Shown here: piece after piece, positions 33,573-41,168 of the stretch
Position numbering within the stretch: position 1 is the first letter of the stretch
Layout of the letters: every line of letters begins with the position of its first letter
Source of the DNA: an uncultured Oscillospiraceae bacterium
Lineage (GTDB): Bacteria > Bacillota > Clostridia > Oscillospirales > Oscillospiraceae
NCBI GenBank assembly: GCA_947624985.1
Contig: CANQMO010000004.1
Coordinates: 1-64,000, forward strand
Direction: 5' to 3'
DNA: 64,000 nt
Translations under genes and position numbers: made by a program
The notes under the pieces: generated by a model
The model's database searches: none
What the model was told of the DNA's origin: nothing
What the model saw: the letters and a program-made list of their open reading frames with translations, nothing else

Positions 33573-36125
33573 ATGAAGGATCTAACGATCGGGATACTGG
33601 CCCATGTGGACGCGGGAAAGACCACGCTGGCGGAGGGGATGCTCTATCTCACGGGCATGATACGCAGGCTGGGCCGGGTGGACCACCGGGACACCTGTCT
33701 GGACACACACGACCTGGAGCGGGCGCGGGGTATCACCATCTTCTCCAAGCAGGCGGTGCTGAACGTCGGCGGCGACCGGATCACGCTGCTGGACACGCCG
33801 GGGCATGTGGACTTCTCTCCGGAGGCGGAGCGGGTCTTACAGGTGCTGGACTACGCCATTCTGGTCATCAGCGGCACGGACGGGGTCCAGGCCCACACGG
33901 AGACCGTCTGGACCCTGCTGCGCCGGTACAGGGTGCCGGCGTTCCTGTTCGTCACGAAGATGGACGTGGCCAGCGCGGACAAGGCCGCGCTGCTGGCGGA
34001 TATCCGTTCCCGGCTCGGGGAGGCATGCGTGGACTTCACAGCCCCCGCGCCGGAGCGGGACGAAGCCGTGGCCATGCTGGACGAGGCGGCGCTGGACGCC
34101 TATATGGCCGCCGGGACCGTCCCGGACGGCGAGATCGTCCGGCTGGTCAGAGAGCGGAAGCTGTTCCCCTGCTATTTCGGCTCGGGCCTGAAGCTGGACG
34201 GCGTGGACAGCTTTCTCTCCGCGCTGGAGCGCTACACCGCCGCGCCTCCCTGCCCCGCCGTATTCGGGGCGAGGGTCTATAAAATAGGCCGGGACGCCCA
34301 GGGCAGCCGCCTCACCTATCTGAAAGTCACTGGCGGGAGCCTGGGCGTGCGGATGGGCGTGCGCTATCTGCCTCTGGGGGGCAGGTCGCCGCTGGAGGAG
34401 AAGATCAGCCAGATCCGGCTTTACTCCGGCATGAAGTATGAAACGGCGGACACGGTCCCGGCGGGCCGGGTCTGCGCCGTGACGGGGCTGACCGGCACCT
34501 GGCCCGGACAGGGGCTCGGCGCGGAGCCGGACGGGGACGAGCCGTATCTGACCCCCGCCATGGGCTACCGGATCGTGCTGCCCAAGGGCTGCGACGCCCG
34601 GGTCTTTCTGCCGAAGCTGAAGCAGCTGGAGGAGGAAGAGCCGCAGCTGCACATCCTCTGGCAGGAGGCACTGGGCGAGATCCATGTGCAGCTTATGGGC
34701 GCGGTGCAGATCGAGGTGCTGAAAAGCCTCATCCGGGACCGGTTCGACGTGGAGGTGGATATCGACGCGGGCCGGGTGCTGTACCGGGAGACCATCGCGG
34801 GGCCCGTGGAGGGCGTGGGGCATTTTGAGCCCCTGCGCCACTACGCGGAGGTCCACCTGCTTCTGGAGCCCGGCGAGCCGGGCAGCGGCGTGGTGCTGGA
34901 CACGGTCTGCCCCGAGGACGTGCTGGACCGGAACTGGCAGCGGCTCATCCTGACCCATCTGGAGGAAAAGCAGCACCTGGGCGTGCTGACCGGCTCGCCG
35001 CTGACGGACGTGAAGATCACGCTGCTGACAGGCCGTGCCCACTTGAAGCACACTGAGGGCGGGGATTTCCGCCAGGCCACCTACCGGGCGGTGCGCCAGG
35101 GGCTCATGCAGGCGAAAAGCGTGCTTTTGGAGCCATGGTATGCCTTTCGGCTGGAGGTGCCCGCCGACCAGATCGGACGGGCCATCACCGACGTCCGGGC
35201 CATGGGCGGCGTCCATGAAAGCCCCGTCCCCGCCGGGGACGACCGGATGGCCCTGTCCGGCGCGGCGCCCGTGTCCGCCATGGGCGATTACGCCGTGCAG
35301 GTGGCGGCCTACACCGGCGGCAGAGGGCGGTTCACCTGCCATGTGGAGGGCTGCCGGCCCTGCCATGACGCCCAGGCGGTCATCAAGGCCGCGGGCTACG
35401 ACCCGGAGGCGGACCTGGAAAATACCCCCGACAGCGTTTTTTGCGCCCACGGAGGCGGTTTCACCGTCAAGTGGGACCGGGTATTTGAGTATATGCACCT
35501 GGAAAGCTGTCTCAAAGACCCCGACCGGCCCACGGAGGCCGCCCCGGCCCGGCCCCGGCGGGAGCCGGATATCGACGAGGCGGAGCTGGAGGCCATCATG
35601 GTCCGGGAATTCGGTCCCATCCGCCGCAAACAGTACGCCGCCCCCCAGATCAACAGCGCAGCGGGTATCGAATACAGCGCCCGCAAGACGAAAGAGCACA
35701 TCATCGTGGACGGCTACAACGTGATCTTCGCCTGGGACGAGCTGAAGGGCCTGGCGGGACAAGGGCTAGACCTGGCCCGGCATAAGCTTCTGGATATGCT
35801 GGCAAACTACCAGGGCTACACAAAATGCGATCTTGTGGTGGTCTTTGACGCCTACAAGGTCCCCGGCGGTCAGGGGTCCCGGGAGAGCAGCGGCGCGGTG
35901 CATGTGGCTTACACCAAAGAGGGCGAGACGGCGGATATGTACATCGAGCGGCTGGTGAACGACATCGGCAAGAACGAGACGGTCCGGGTTGTCACCTCCG
36001 ACCGGCTGGTCCAGCTGGGCGCTTTCCGGTCCGGGGTGCTGCGCACCTCCTCCGGCGAGTTCAGATCCGAGGTGGACTGGGTCCTGGACCAGATCGCTCA
36101 GGCGGTGAAAAGGACGCAGTTCTGA
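33573..36125 (+). CDS. TetM/EF-G-like ribosome-binding GTPase fused to a Rae1-type NYN endonuclease
   Basis: 850 residues. Residues 1-650 form a translational GTPase of the ribosomal-protection (TetM/TetW) type: G1 AHVDAGKTT 10-18, switch I RGITIF 52-57, G3 DTPGHVDF 74-81 with catalytic His78, G4 TKMD 128-131, then domains II to V. After a charged linker (about 655-705) comes a complete NYN/PIN-like domain (708-845) matching B. subtilis Rae1/YacP: VDGYN with Asp713, FDAYKV with Asp759, ETAD with Asp788, TSD with Asp810, all acidic positions kept. Rae1 cuts mRNA in the ribosomal A site. ATG 33573 follows GGGAG; the longer frame passes through a terminator. Likely a ribosome-stress factor, not necessarily tetracycline resistance. 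Confidence 0.88.
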   Translation: MKDLTIGILAHVDAGKTTLAEGMLYLTGMIRRLGRVDHRDTCLDTHDLERARGITIFSKQAVLNVGGDRITLLDTPGHVDFSPEAERVLQVLDYAILVISGTDGVQAHTETVWTLLRRYRVPAFLFVTKMDVASADKAALLADIRSRLGEACVDFTAPAPERDEAVAMLDEAALDAYMAAGTVPDGEIVRLVRERKLFPCYFGSGLKLDGVDSFLSALERYTAAPPCPAVFGARVYKIGRDAQGSRLTYLKVTGGSLGVRMGVRYLPLGGRSPLEEKISQIRLYSGMKYETADTVPAGRVCAVTGLTGTWPGQGLGAEPDGDEPYLTPAMGYRIVLPKGCDARVFLPKLKQLEEEEPQLHILWQEALGEIHVQLMGAVQIEVLKSLIRDRFDVEVDIDAGRVLYRETIAGPVEGVGHFEPLRHYAEVHLLLEPGEPGSGVVLDTVCPEDVLDRNWQRLILTHLEEKQHLGVLTGSPLTDVKITLLTGRAHLKHTEGGDFRQATYRAVRQGLMQAKSVLLEPWYAFRLEVPADQIGRAITDVRAMGGVHESPVPAGDDRMALSGAAPVSAMGDYAVQVAAYTGGRGRFTCHVEGCRPCHDAQAVIKAAGYDPEADLENTPDSVFCAHGGGFTVKWDRVFEYMHLESCLKDPDRPTEAAPARPRREPDIDEAELEAIMVREFGPIRRKQYAAPQINSAAGIEYSARKTKEHIIVDGYNVIFAWDELKGLAGQGLDLARHKLLDMLANYQGYTKCDLVVVFDAYKVPGGQGSRESSGAVHVAYTKEGETADMYIERLVNDIGKNETVRVVTSDRLVQLGAFRSGVLRTSSGEFRSEVDWVLDQIAQAVKRTQF

Positions 36126-36148
36126 ATATTTTTGCAAAGAGGTGCCTC

Positions 36149-37006
36149 ATGCGCATCATCGACACATATCTGGACATCCCGACAGCTTTTGAAAACGGTT
36201 CGTTCTCCCCTGCCCGCTGGCAGAACTATATCGACAGCGCCATCCCCGGCGCCCGATCTATGCTGGAGACGGACGCGGAGTCGGTCCTTGCCGCGGGCTC
36301 TTTTACTTGGAAAAAGGACTATCTTCCCGTTTTGAACGCCCTGCCCGGCCATGCGGAACGGTGCCGGACCGCCCATGACAGCTTCCTTCTCGTCACGGAA
36401 GGGCTGGGCCAGGCCATCCGCGACAAATTCGGCAGGAGTATGAACGTGGATGTCTATCTCTACCTGGGCCTTTGCAACGGCGCGGGCTGGGTCACGTCCC
36501 TGCACGGCCGGACGGTCGTCCTGCTGGGGCTGGAGAAGATCGTGGAGCTGGACTGGTGCTCCCTGGACGATATGCGCGGTCTGGTCTGGCACGAGCTGGG
36601 CCACGTCTATCAGGGGCAGTACGGCGTGCTGGAACGCAGATATGAACGCGCCGCCGACCAGTTTCTCTGGCAGCTTTTCACCGAGGGCGTGGCCATGGTC
36701 TTTGAGCAGACCCTGGCGGGCGACGAGGGATACTACCACCAGGACAGGGACGGCTGGAAGGCCTGGTGCGACGAACATTTCGAGGATATAAAGGCGGACT
36801 TTCGCCGTGACCTGGACTCGATGACATCCGCCGGCCAGCGCTGGTTTGGCGACTGGGTCCGTTACCGGGGCCATGGCGACGTGGGCTATTACCTGGGCAG
36901 TCGGTTCGTGCGGTATATCCTCACCATGCACCCGTTCGACGACATCCTCCGCTTCGACATAGGGGATGTGTCCCGGCTGTTCGATATGTTTTTGGAGCAG
37001 GCATGA
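36149..37006 (+). CDS. HELGH zinc-metallopeptidase-like protein
   Basis: 285 residues, no signal peptide and no membrane segment, so probably cytoplasmic. The zincin motif WHELGHVYQ lies at about 149-157, and FTEGVAMVFEQ about 30 residues later supplies a plausible third ligand Glu. I do not recognise the family with certainty; a DUF2268-like or other gluzincin relationship is possible. The C-terminal half is rich in aromatic and acidic residues. It stands 23 nt after the GTPase-endonuclease gene behind AGAGGTG and 1 nt before ylmH, so it is co-transcribed with two ribosome-related genes. Substrate unknown. Confidence 0.65.
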   Translation: MRIIDTYLDIPTAFENGSFSPARWQNYIDSAIPGARSMLETDAESVLAAGSFTWKKDYLPVLNALPGHAERCRTAHDSFLLVTEGLGQAIRDKFGRSMNVDVYLYLGLCNGAGWVTSLHGRTVVLLGLEKIVELDWCSLDDMRGLVWHELGHVYQGQYGVLERRYERAADQFLWQLFTEGVAMVFEQTLAGDEGYYHQDRDGWKAWCDEHFEDIKADFRRDLDSMTSAGQRWFGDWVRYRGHGDVGYYLGSRFVRYILTMHPFDDILRFDIGDVSRLFDMFLEQA

Positions 37007-37007
37007 G

Positions 37008-37754
37008 ATGGACAAAGACCTGGAAAAACGCATAGAGGAATTATCCGCCCGGTGCGAAAAGCAGAGCGTGGTCACGGCCACCGGCTTTCTCACCATGGCC
37101 GAGCAAGCGGAGGTCTCCGCTTGGGCCAAGCGCCTCGCGGACGTGACGCTGTGTCTTAACGGGGGCGACGAGCTCTGCGAGCGCAAGTGCGCCTTCTTCC
37201 TTCCCTACTATATCGACGAGGCGGACTTTGACCCGGCGGAGCATATCCGCGCCGTACAGGCGACGGCCTATTTCGGCGAGCCCACCCACCGGGACTACAT
37301 GGGCGCGGCGCTGGGCCTGGGCATTCGCCGGGAGTGGATCGGGGACTTCCGAGTGCTGGGCGATAAGGCGTATATCTTCTGTCTGCCGTCGGTGGAAAAG
37401 CTCCTCACGGAGGAACTGACCCAGGCGGGCCGGGTGAGCCTCAAAACGGCCCCTATCCCCCTTTCCCAGGTCCCCAAGCCGGAGCGGAAGGTGAAGAAGA
37501 TGACCTTCACGGTGAAGAGCCTGCGGCTGGACGCGGTAGCGGGGGATATGTTCGGCATGAGCCGCACCGCCGCGGCGGAACTGATCCGGGCCGGGGCGGT
37601 CAGCCTCAACTACGCCCTGTGCGTCCACGTTGACGCGCCGGTCTCGGAGGGGGACGTGATCTCCATCCGGGGCCGGGGCAAGGGAGCCGTGACCGCCGTA
37701 GGCGGCCAGTCGAGAAAGGACCGGACCTTCGTGGAGGCGGAGATCTATCTTTAA
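37008..37754 (+). CDS. ylmH: YlmH family S4 RNA-binding protein
   Basis: 248 residues. N-terminal YlmH domain (with FLTMAEQAEV and FFLPYYIDEADFDP-type motifs; key: FLPYY), and a C-terminal S4 domain at about 180-248 with SLRLDAVAGDMFGMSRTAAAELI and VNYALCVH-like end. In B. subtilis YlmH binds the large subunit with peptidyl-tRNA and can act with RqcH in ribosome-associated quality control. There ylmH sits in the sepF-divIVA cluster, whereas here it follows a ribosome GTPase-endonuclease and a peptidase. Start at ATG 37008; the 3' end is part of the terminator. Confidence 0.9.
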   Translation: MDKDLEKRIEELSARCEKQSVVTATGFLTMAEQAEVSAWAKRLADVTLCLNGGDELCERKCAFFLPYYIDEADFDPAEHIRAVQATAYFGEPTHRDYMGAALGLGIRREWIGDFRVLGDKAYIFCLPSVEKLLTEELTQAGRVSLKTAPIPLSQVPKPERKVKKMTFTVKSLRLDAVAGDMFGMSRTAAAELIRAGAVSLNYALCVHVDAPVSEGDVISIRGRGKGAVTAVGGQSRKDRTFVEAEIYL

Positions 37755-37776
37755 GATCTCCGCCTCCATTTTTTTT
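37732..37776 (+). terminator. Strong intrinsic terminator at the end of ylmH
   Basis: 15-bp perfect stem (37732-37746 with 37754-37768), 7-nt loop containing the ylmH stop region, then eight T. It clearly ends the 33573-37754 operon. Confidence 0.95.
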
Positions 37777-37805
37777 GTATTTTTTCTTTCCGCCTGCGCA
37801 AACTA
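37777..37805 (+). promoter_or_regulatory. Possible sigma-G/F promoter of spoVAD
   Basis: GTATT (37777-37781), 17 nt, CAAACTA (37799-37805). This is near the forespore consensus (GHATR, about 18 nt, CATNHTA) with one mismatch in each box. The predicted start falls at the spoVAD ATG itself. Confidence 0.4.
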
Positions 37806-37810
37806 GGGCC

Positions 37811-38830
37811 ATGGAAACGAAACGATTGGGTAAACAGACCGTCCACCTGACCATGCAGCCGGGCGTTGCCGCGGCGGCGTGTGTGGGCGGCAAAAAAGAG
37901 GGCGAGGGCCCTCTGCGCAAATTTTTCGACTATCTGAGCGACGACTCCCGGTTCGGCGCAAAAAGCTGGGAGAAGGCGGAGAGCGCCATGCTGAAGATGT
38001 GCTACTCCATCGCCTGCGACAAGGCCAAGGTCACCTCCGGCGACGTGGAGTATGTGTTTTCCGGGGACCTTCTCAACCAGTGCGCCGGTTCGGCCTACGC
38101 CATGCGGGAGTGCGGCGTGCCCTACTTTGGGCTGTACGGGGCCTGTTCCACCATGGCCGAGAGCCTGTCTCTGGCGGCCATGATGATCGACGGGGGCTTT
38201 TGCGACGTGGCCGCCGCGGCCACCAGCAGCCACTTCTGCTCCGCCGAGCGGCAGTACCGCTTCCCCCTGCAATACGGCAGCCAGCGGCCCCCCACGGCCC
38301 AGTGGACCGTCACCGGTGCGGGCGCGCTGATCCTGAAGGCCGACGGTCCGGCGCCCTATGTGACGCACATCACCACCGGCGTCATCACCGACGCGGGGGT
38401 GACGGATATGAACAACATGGGCGCGGCCATGGCCCCGGCGGCTTATGAGACACTGTCCGCCCATTTCCGGGACACGGGCCGGGGCCCGGATTACTACGAC
38501 GCCATCGTCACCGGCGATCTGGGCGTGGTGGGCTCCCATATCCTGACAGACCTGTTCTTGCGGGACGGTATCGACCTGGGCGTGGGCTATATGGACTGCG
38601 GACGGCTCATCTACTCCACCAACGGTCAGGACGCCCACGCCGGCGGCTCCGGCTGCGGGTGCAGCGCGTCGGTGCTGTGCGGCCACCTGCTGCACGGCAT
38701 GCTGGAGCACAACTGGAACAAGCTGCTCTTCGCCGCCACGGGGGCCATGATGAGCCCCACCACCAACCAGCAGGGCGAGAGCATCCCCGCCATCTGCCAC
38801 GCGGTGGCTCTGGAAAATACGAGATGTTAA
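37811..38830 (+). CDS. spoVAD: Stage V sporulation protein AD
   Basis: Inner spore membrane protein of the dipicolinate uptake and release machinery; 339 residues with a thiolase-like fold that binds dipicolinic acid. Conserved segments: KSWEKAES, SGDLLNQC, FGLYGACSTMAESL with the thiolase-type Cys, AERQYRFPLQYG, and SGCGCSASV. Start at ATG 37811 has no usable ribosome binding site (only AGGG 3 nt away), and a putative sigma-G -10 box ends 6 nt upstream, so a leaderless message is possible. spoVAC, usually directly upstream, is missing. Confidence 0.95.
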   Translation: METKRLGKQTVHLTMQPGVAAAACVGGKKEGEGPLRKFFDYLSDDSRFGAKSWEKAESAMLKMCYSIACDKAKVTSGDVEYVFSGDLLNQCAGSAYAMRECGVPYFGLYGACSTMAESLSLAAMMIDGGFCDVAAAATSSHFCSAERQYRFPLQYGSQRPPTAQWTVTGAGALILKADGPAPYVTHITTGVITDAGVTDMNNMGAAMAPAAYETLSAHFRDTGRGPDYYDAIVTGDLGVVGSHILTDLFLRDGIDLGVGYMDCGRLIYSTNGQDAHAGGSGCGCSASVLCGHLLHGMLEHNWNKLLFAATGAMMSPTTNQQGESIPAICHAVALENTRC

Positions 38831-38845
38831 AGGCAGGGTCCGGAC

Positions 38846-39217
38846 ATGAATGAGACTGTGATGACATTTCTAAAGACGTTTCTGGTGGGCGGAGCGCTGT
38901 GCCTCATAGGCCAGCTTCTCATCGACCTGACCAAACTGACCCCGGCCCGTATCCTGACCGCCTATGTGGTGGCGGGCGTGATACTGGGGGCCGTGGGGCT
39001 CTATCAGCCCCTGGCCGACTGGGCCGGAGCCGGGGCTACCGTGCCCCTGACGGGCTTCGGGAACCTTCTGGCCAAGGGCGTGAAGGAGGCCGTGGCGGAA
39101 AAGGGCGTCATCGGCGCCTTCACCGGGGGCTTCACCTCTGCCGCCGGCGGTATCTGCGCCGCCATCTTCTTCGGCATCATCGTGGCCACCATTTTCAAAA
39201 GCAAAGAAAAGTATTAA
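38846..39217 (+). CDS. spoVAE: Stage V sporulation protein AE (SpoVAEb type)
   Basis: 123-residue membrane protein with four hydrophobic segments. Family motifs: FLVGGALCLIGQLLIDLTKLTPARILT near the start and GFGNLLAKGVKEAVAEKGVIGAFTGG in the middle (key: GFGNxLAKGV). Works with SpoVAC and SpoVAD in moving dipicolinate into the forespore. Starts 15 nt after spoVAD; a terminator follows. Confidence 0.94.
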   Translation: MNETVMTFLKTFLVGGALCLIGQLLIDLTKLTPARILTAYVVAGVILGAVGLYQPLADWAGAGATVPLTGFGNLLAKGVKEAVAEKGVIGAFTGGFTSAAGGICAAIFFGIIVATIFKSKEKY

Positions 39218-39219
39218 AA

Positions 39220-39246
39220 GGAAAGCGCCCGCTCCGGGCGCTTTCC
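39220..39246. terminator. Bidirectional terminator between spoVAE and the anti-sigma gene
   Basis: Perfect 12-bp stem GGAAAGCGCCCG / CGGGCGCTTTCC, loop CTC. A-rich before and T-rich after, placed between convergent genes ending at 39217 and 39254. Confidence 0.88.
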
Positions 39247-39253
39247 CTTTGAT

Positions 39254-40108
39254 TCATTCCTCCACGGGAGGCGGTACTTCGGGAGGCGGTACTTCCAGAC
39301 TCCAGTCCATCTCCTGTCCGGAGGACGCCGGGGCCTTGTCCAACAGCTCGCCGTCGTAGGTCCAATACTCCTCGTGTCCGTCCGGGTAGAGCAGGTATAC
39401 ATAGTCATCCGCGAAGTCATAGCCCGCCGAGCCGCCGCCCTCCAGATCGTGCAGCGCCTGTTCCCAGTCCCAGAAAGCCCGCACATAGCCAGGTGACTTC
39501 CGGGTCTCATCCTCCGCCGTCCAGACGGTCTCCCCGTTGAAGGTCACGGCGTCGATCTTATCCTCCACGGGCACGAACCAGAAATCACTTCTCTCATGTC
39601 CTTTTACGCTTACCCATTCCAGCACGGGATGCTTCATCTCGATGTTGACGGTATGGCCGTCGCCTGATATCCGGCTTTTGGTGGTAGACGATCCGCCATA
39701 GGTGTAGGTCCAGCGGACGAAGGCCCTCTCCCCCTCCGGCGTGTCGATCAGGCACACGTCCCTGACCTCAACCGCGCTCACCGGCACGATATACCACTGG
39801 CTCAGGGCCGCGATGGCTCCCGCGGCGGCGGCCGCCGCCAGCACCGCAGCCAGGATGATGGCGACGATCTTCTTCCGCTTCTGCCGTTTCATCATGGCCC
39901 GGAAACGACCCAGCGTGGTCTTGTCCTTCCCCGGGGCCTTGGGCAAGACCTCCTTCATGACCTCATACTCCGCCCGGCAGCTTGCGCACGCCGTCAAATG
40001 CTCTCCCACCGCCGCGCCGGTCTCGGCGCTGACCACACCGTCGTGGTACAGCGGCAGCAGGTCCCGCACCACCGCACAGGGCAGCGGGGCATTTTTATTC
40101 TCGTTCAT
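39254..40108 (-). CDS. Membrane-anchored anti-sigma factor (zf-HC2)
   Basis: 284 residues. N-terminal zinc-binding anti-sigma domain with His37, Cys41 and Cys44 in EHLTACASC and Cys11 upstream, basic juxtamembrane stretch RQKRKK at 75-80, one membrane segment 81-103, and an extracytoplasmic domain of about 180 residues of unknown fold. The extreme C-terminus holds a short direct repeat (EVPPP twice). The gene overlaps the sigma factor gene by 4 nt, the classical pairing. It should hold the ECF sigma factor at the membrane until a signal arrives. Confidence 0.85.
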   Translation of the reverse strand: MNENKNAPLPCAVVRDLLPLYHDGVVSAETGAAVGEHLTACASCRAEYEVMKEVLPKAPGKDKTTLGRFRAMMKRQKRKKIVAIILAAVLAAAAAAGAIAALSQWYIVPVSAVEVRDVCLIDTPEGERAFVRWTYTYGGSSTTKSRISGDGHTVNIEMKHPVLEWVSVKGHERSDFWFVPVEDKIDAVTFNGETVWTAEDETRKSPGYVRAFWDWEQALHDLEGGGSAGYDFADDYVYLLYPDGHEEYWTYDGELLDKAPASSGQEMDWSLEVPPPEVPPPVEE

Positions 40109-40614
40109 GATCTTCCTTCCTTTCGCAATGCCTCCAATATGGTCTTGCGTGCCCGGTGGTAGGTGACCCGGGCCCAGCCCTCCGTTTTGCCGAACAGCGC
40201 GGCGATCTCCCCAAAGGACAGCTCCCCATAGGCCCGCAGAGAAAATACCTCCCGGTAGGGCTCGTCCAGCCGGTGCAGGGCCCGGTGCACCGCCATGAAC
40301 AGGTCCCGATCCTCCGCCGCCTGCTCCGGCCCGGCGGCCTCCGGGGCCGGGTCCCAGTCAAGCGGCGTCTCCCGGCCCAGCTTCTTGCGCCGGTTGTACC
40401 AGATATTCCTGGCGATGGCGCACAGCCAGGTGTAGAGGCTGCTCTGGCCGGCGAAGCTGCGGCGGGTCCCCATGGCCTTCAAAAAGGTCTCCTGGGTCAC
40501 GTCCTGGGCGTCCGTCTCGCTGTGGCACAGGGCCAGGGCGTAGCGGTACACGGCCTCGTACTCGGCGCACAGCGCCTGCTCTGAGAGCTCCGGCTCTTTC
40601 TTTTTTCGCGTCAC
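40105..40614 (-). CDS. ECF-type RNA polymerase sigma factor
   Basis: About 169 residues with sigma-70 regions 2 (YRYALALCHSETDAQDVTQETFLKA, RSFAGQSSLYTWLCAIARN) and 4 (LDEPYREVFSLRAYGELSFGEIAALFGKTEGWARVTYHRARK; key residues noted only). GTG at 40614 is chosen because AAGGGGGCGG precedes it; a longer frame would contain the promoter. Probably controls its own operon through the TGTAAC element at 40668-40674. Confidence 0.88.
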   Translation of the reverse strand: MTRKKKEPELSEQALCAEYEAVYRYALALCHSETDAQDVTQETFLKAMGTRRSFAGQSSLYTWLCAIARNIWYNRRKKLGRETPLDWDPAPEAAGPEQAAEDRDLFMAVHRALHRLDEPYREVFSLRAYGELSFGEIAALFGKTEGWARVTYHRARKTILEALRKEGRS

Positions 40615-40640
40615 AGCCCCGCCCCCTTTCCTGTCCGGAC

Positions 40641-40674
40641 GTCTATTAGACAATCCAGCGGCAAAAACGTTACA
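40641..40674 (-). promoter_or_regulatory. Candidate self-regulated ECF promoter
   Basis: Minus strand: TGTAACG (40674-40668), 16 nt, then GTCTAATAGAC (40651-40641), itself an 11-bp palindrome. ECF -35 boxes commonly have the AAC core, and the site lies 27-60 nt before the sigma gene. Confidence 0.5.
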
Positions 40675-40725
40675 AAATATCCGCGCCGCCCGATCCCGGA
40701 CGGCGCGGTACATATTCTCTTCGGC

Positions 40726-41154
40726 TCAGCCTCTCATGACCGCCAGGGTCCTGTCAGCGGCGGCGCGCAGGTATTCCTCCAGCCGCAGATCCGCCGTGCC
40801 CGCCACATATACCCCGCAGCTGGCGGTGGGGATCAGTATCTTCACCGCGTCCGCGCCGGACACCGCCGCCGCCATGGCGGGAGACACCTCCCCCATAATA
40901 CCGTCGGCCAGGATCATGCCGATGGGGCCCAGGATCACGTCCGCCCGGGCCGCGTTATAGATGACGGCGTTCTCCCCGGTGGCGCCCCGGGCCGCCCCGG
41001 CCCGCAGCATGGCGGCGGTGGCCGCCGCGTTGGTCCCCACGGCCGCCAGCTCCCATCCGGCGGGGATATCCCCCGCCAGAAGCTTCACGAGCTGCGCGCC
41101 TATGCCGCCCCCCTGGGCGTCCACAACAAGGGCGACCTTTTTCTTATCTTGCAT
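40726..41154 (-). CDS. DUF3842 family protein
   Basis: 142-residue cytosolic protein of unknown function, widespread in Clostridia. It opens with KKVALVVDAQGGGIGAQLVKLL, a Rossmann-like Gly-rich loop, and later has the family features GENAVIYNAARADVILGPIGMI-like (key: NA..ADVI.GP) and ILIPTASCGVYVAGT. I prefer ATG 41154 because homologues begin there; a GTG at 41172 overlapping the phosphorylase stop by 4 nt is possible. Follows pdp directly and is co-transcribed with it. Confidence 0.8.
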   Translation of the reverse strand: MQDKKKVALVVDAQGGGIGAQLVKLLAGDIPAGWELAAVGTNAAATAAMLRAGAARGATGENAVIYNAARADVILGPIGMILADGIMGEVSPAMAAAVSGADAVKILIPTASCGVYVAGTADLRLEEYLRAAADRTLAVMRG

Positions 41155-41168
41155 GGCGCCGCTTCCCG

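Noticed and set aside
33573-36125. Simple call as a tetracycline resistance gene
   Set aside because: The GTPase belongs to the ribosomal-protection type, but the C-terminal nuclease and the operon context point to a housekeeping or stress role. There is no mobile element nearby, and base composition equals the neighbours.
39270-39300. Short direct repeat at the end of the anti-sigma gene as a mobile-element footprint
   Set aside because: GGGAGGCGGTACTTC occurs twice in tandem and simply codes for a duplicated EVPPP at the protein end; no element lies between.
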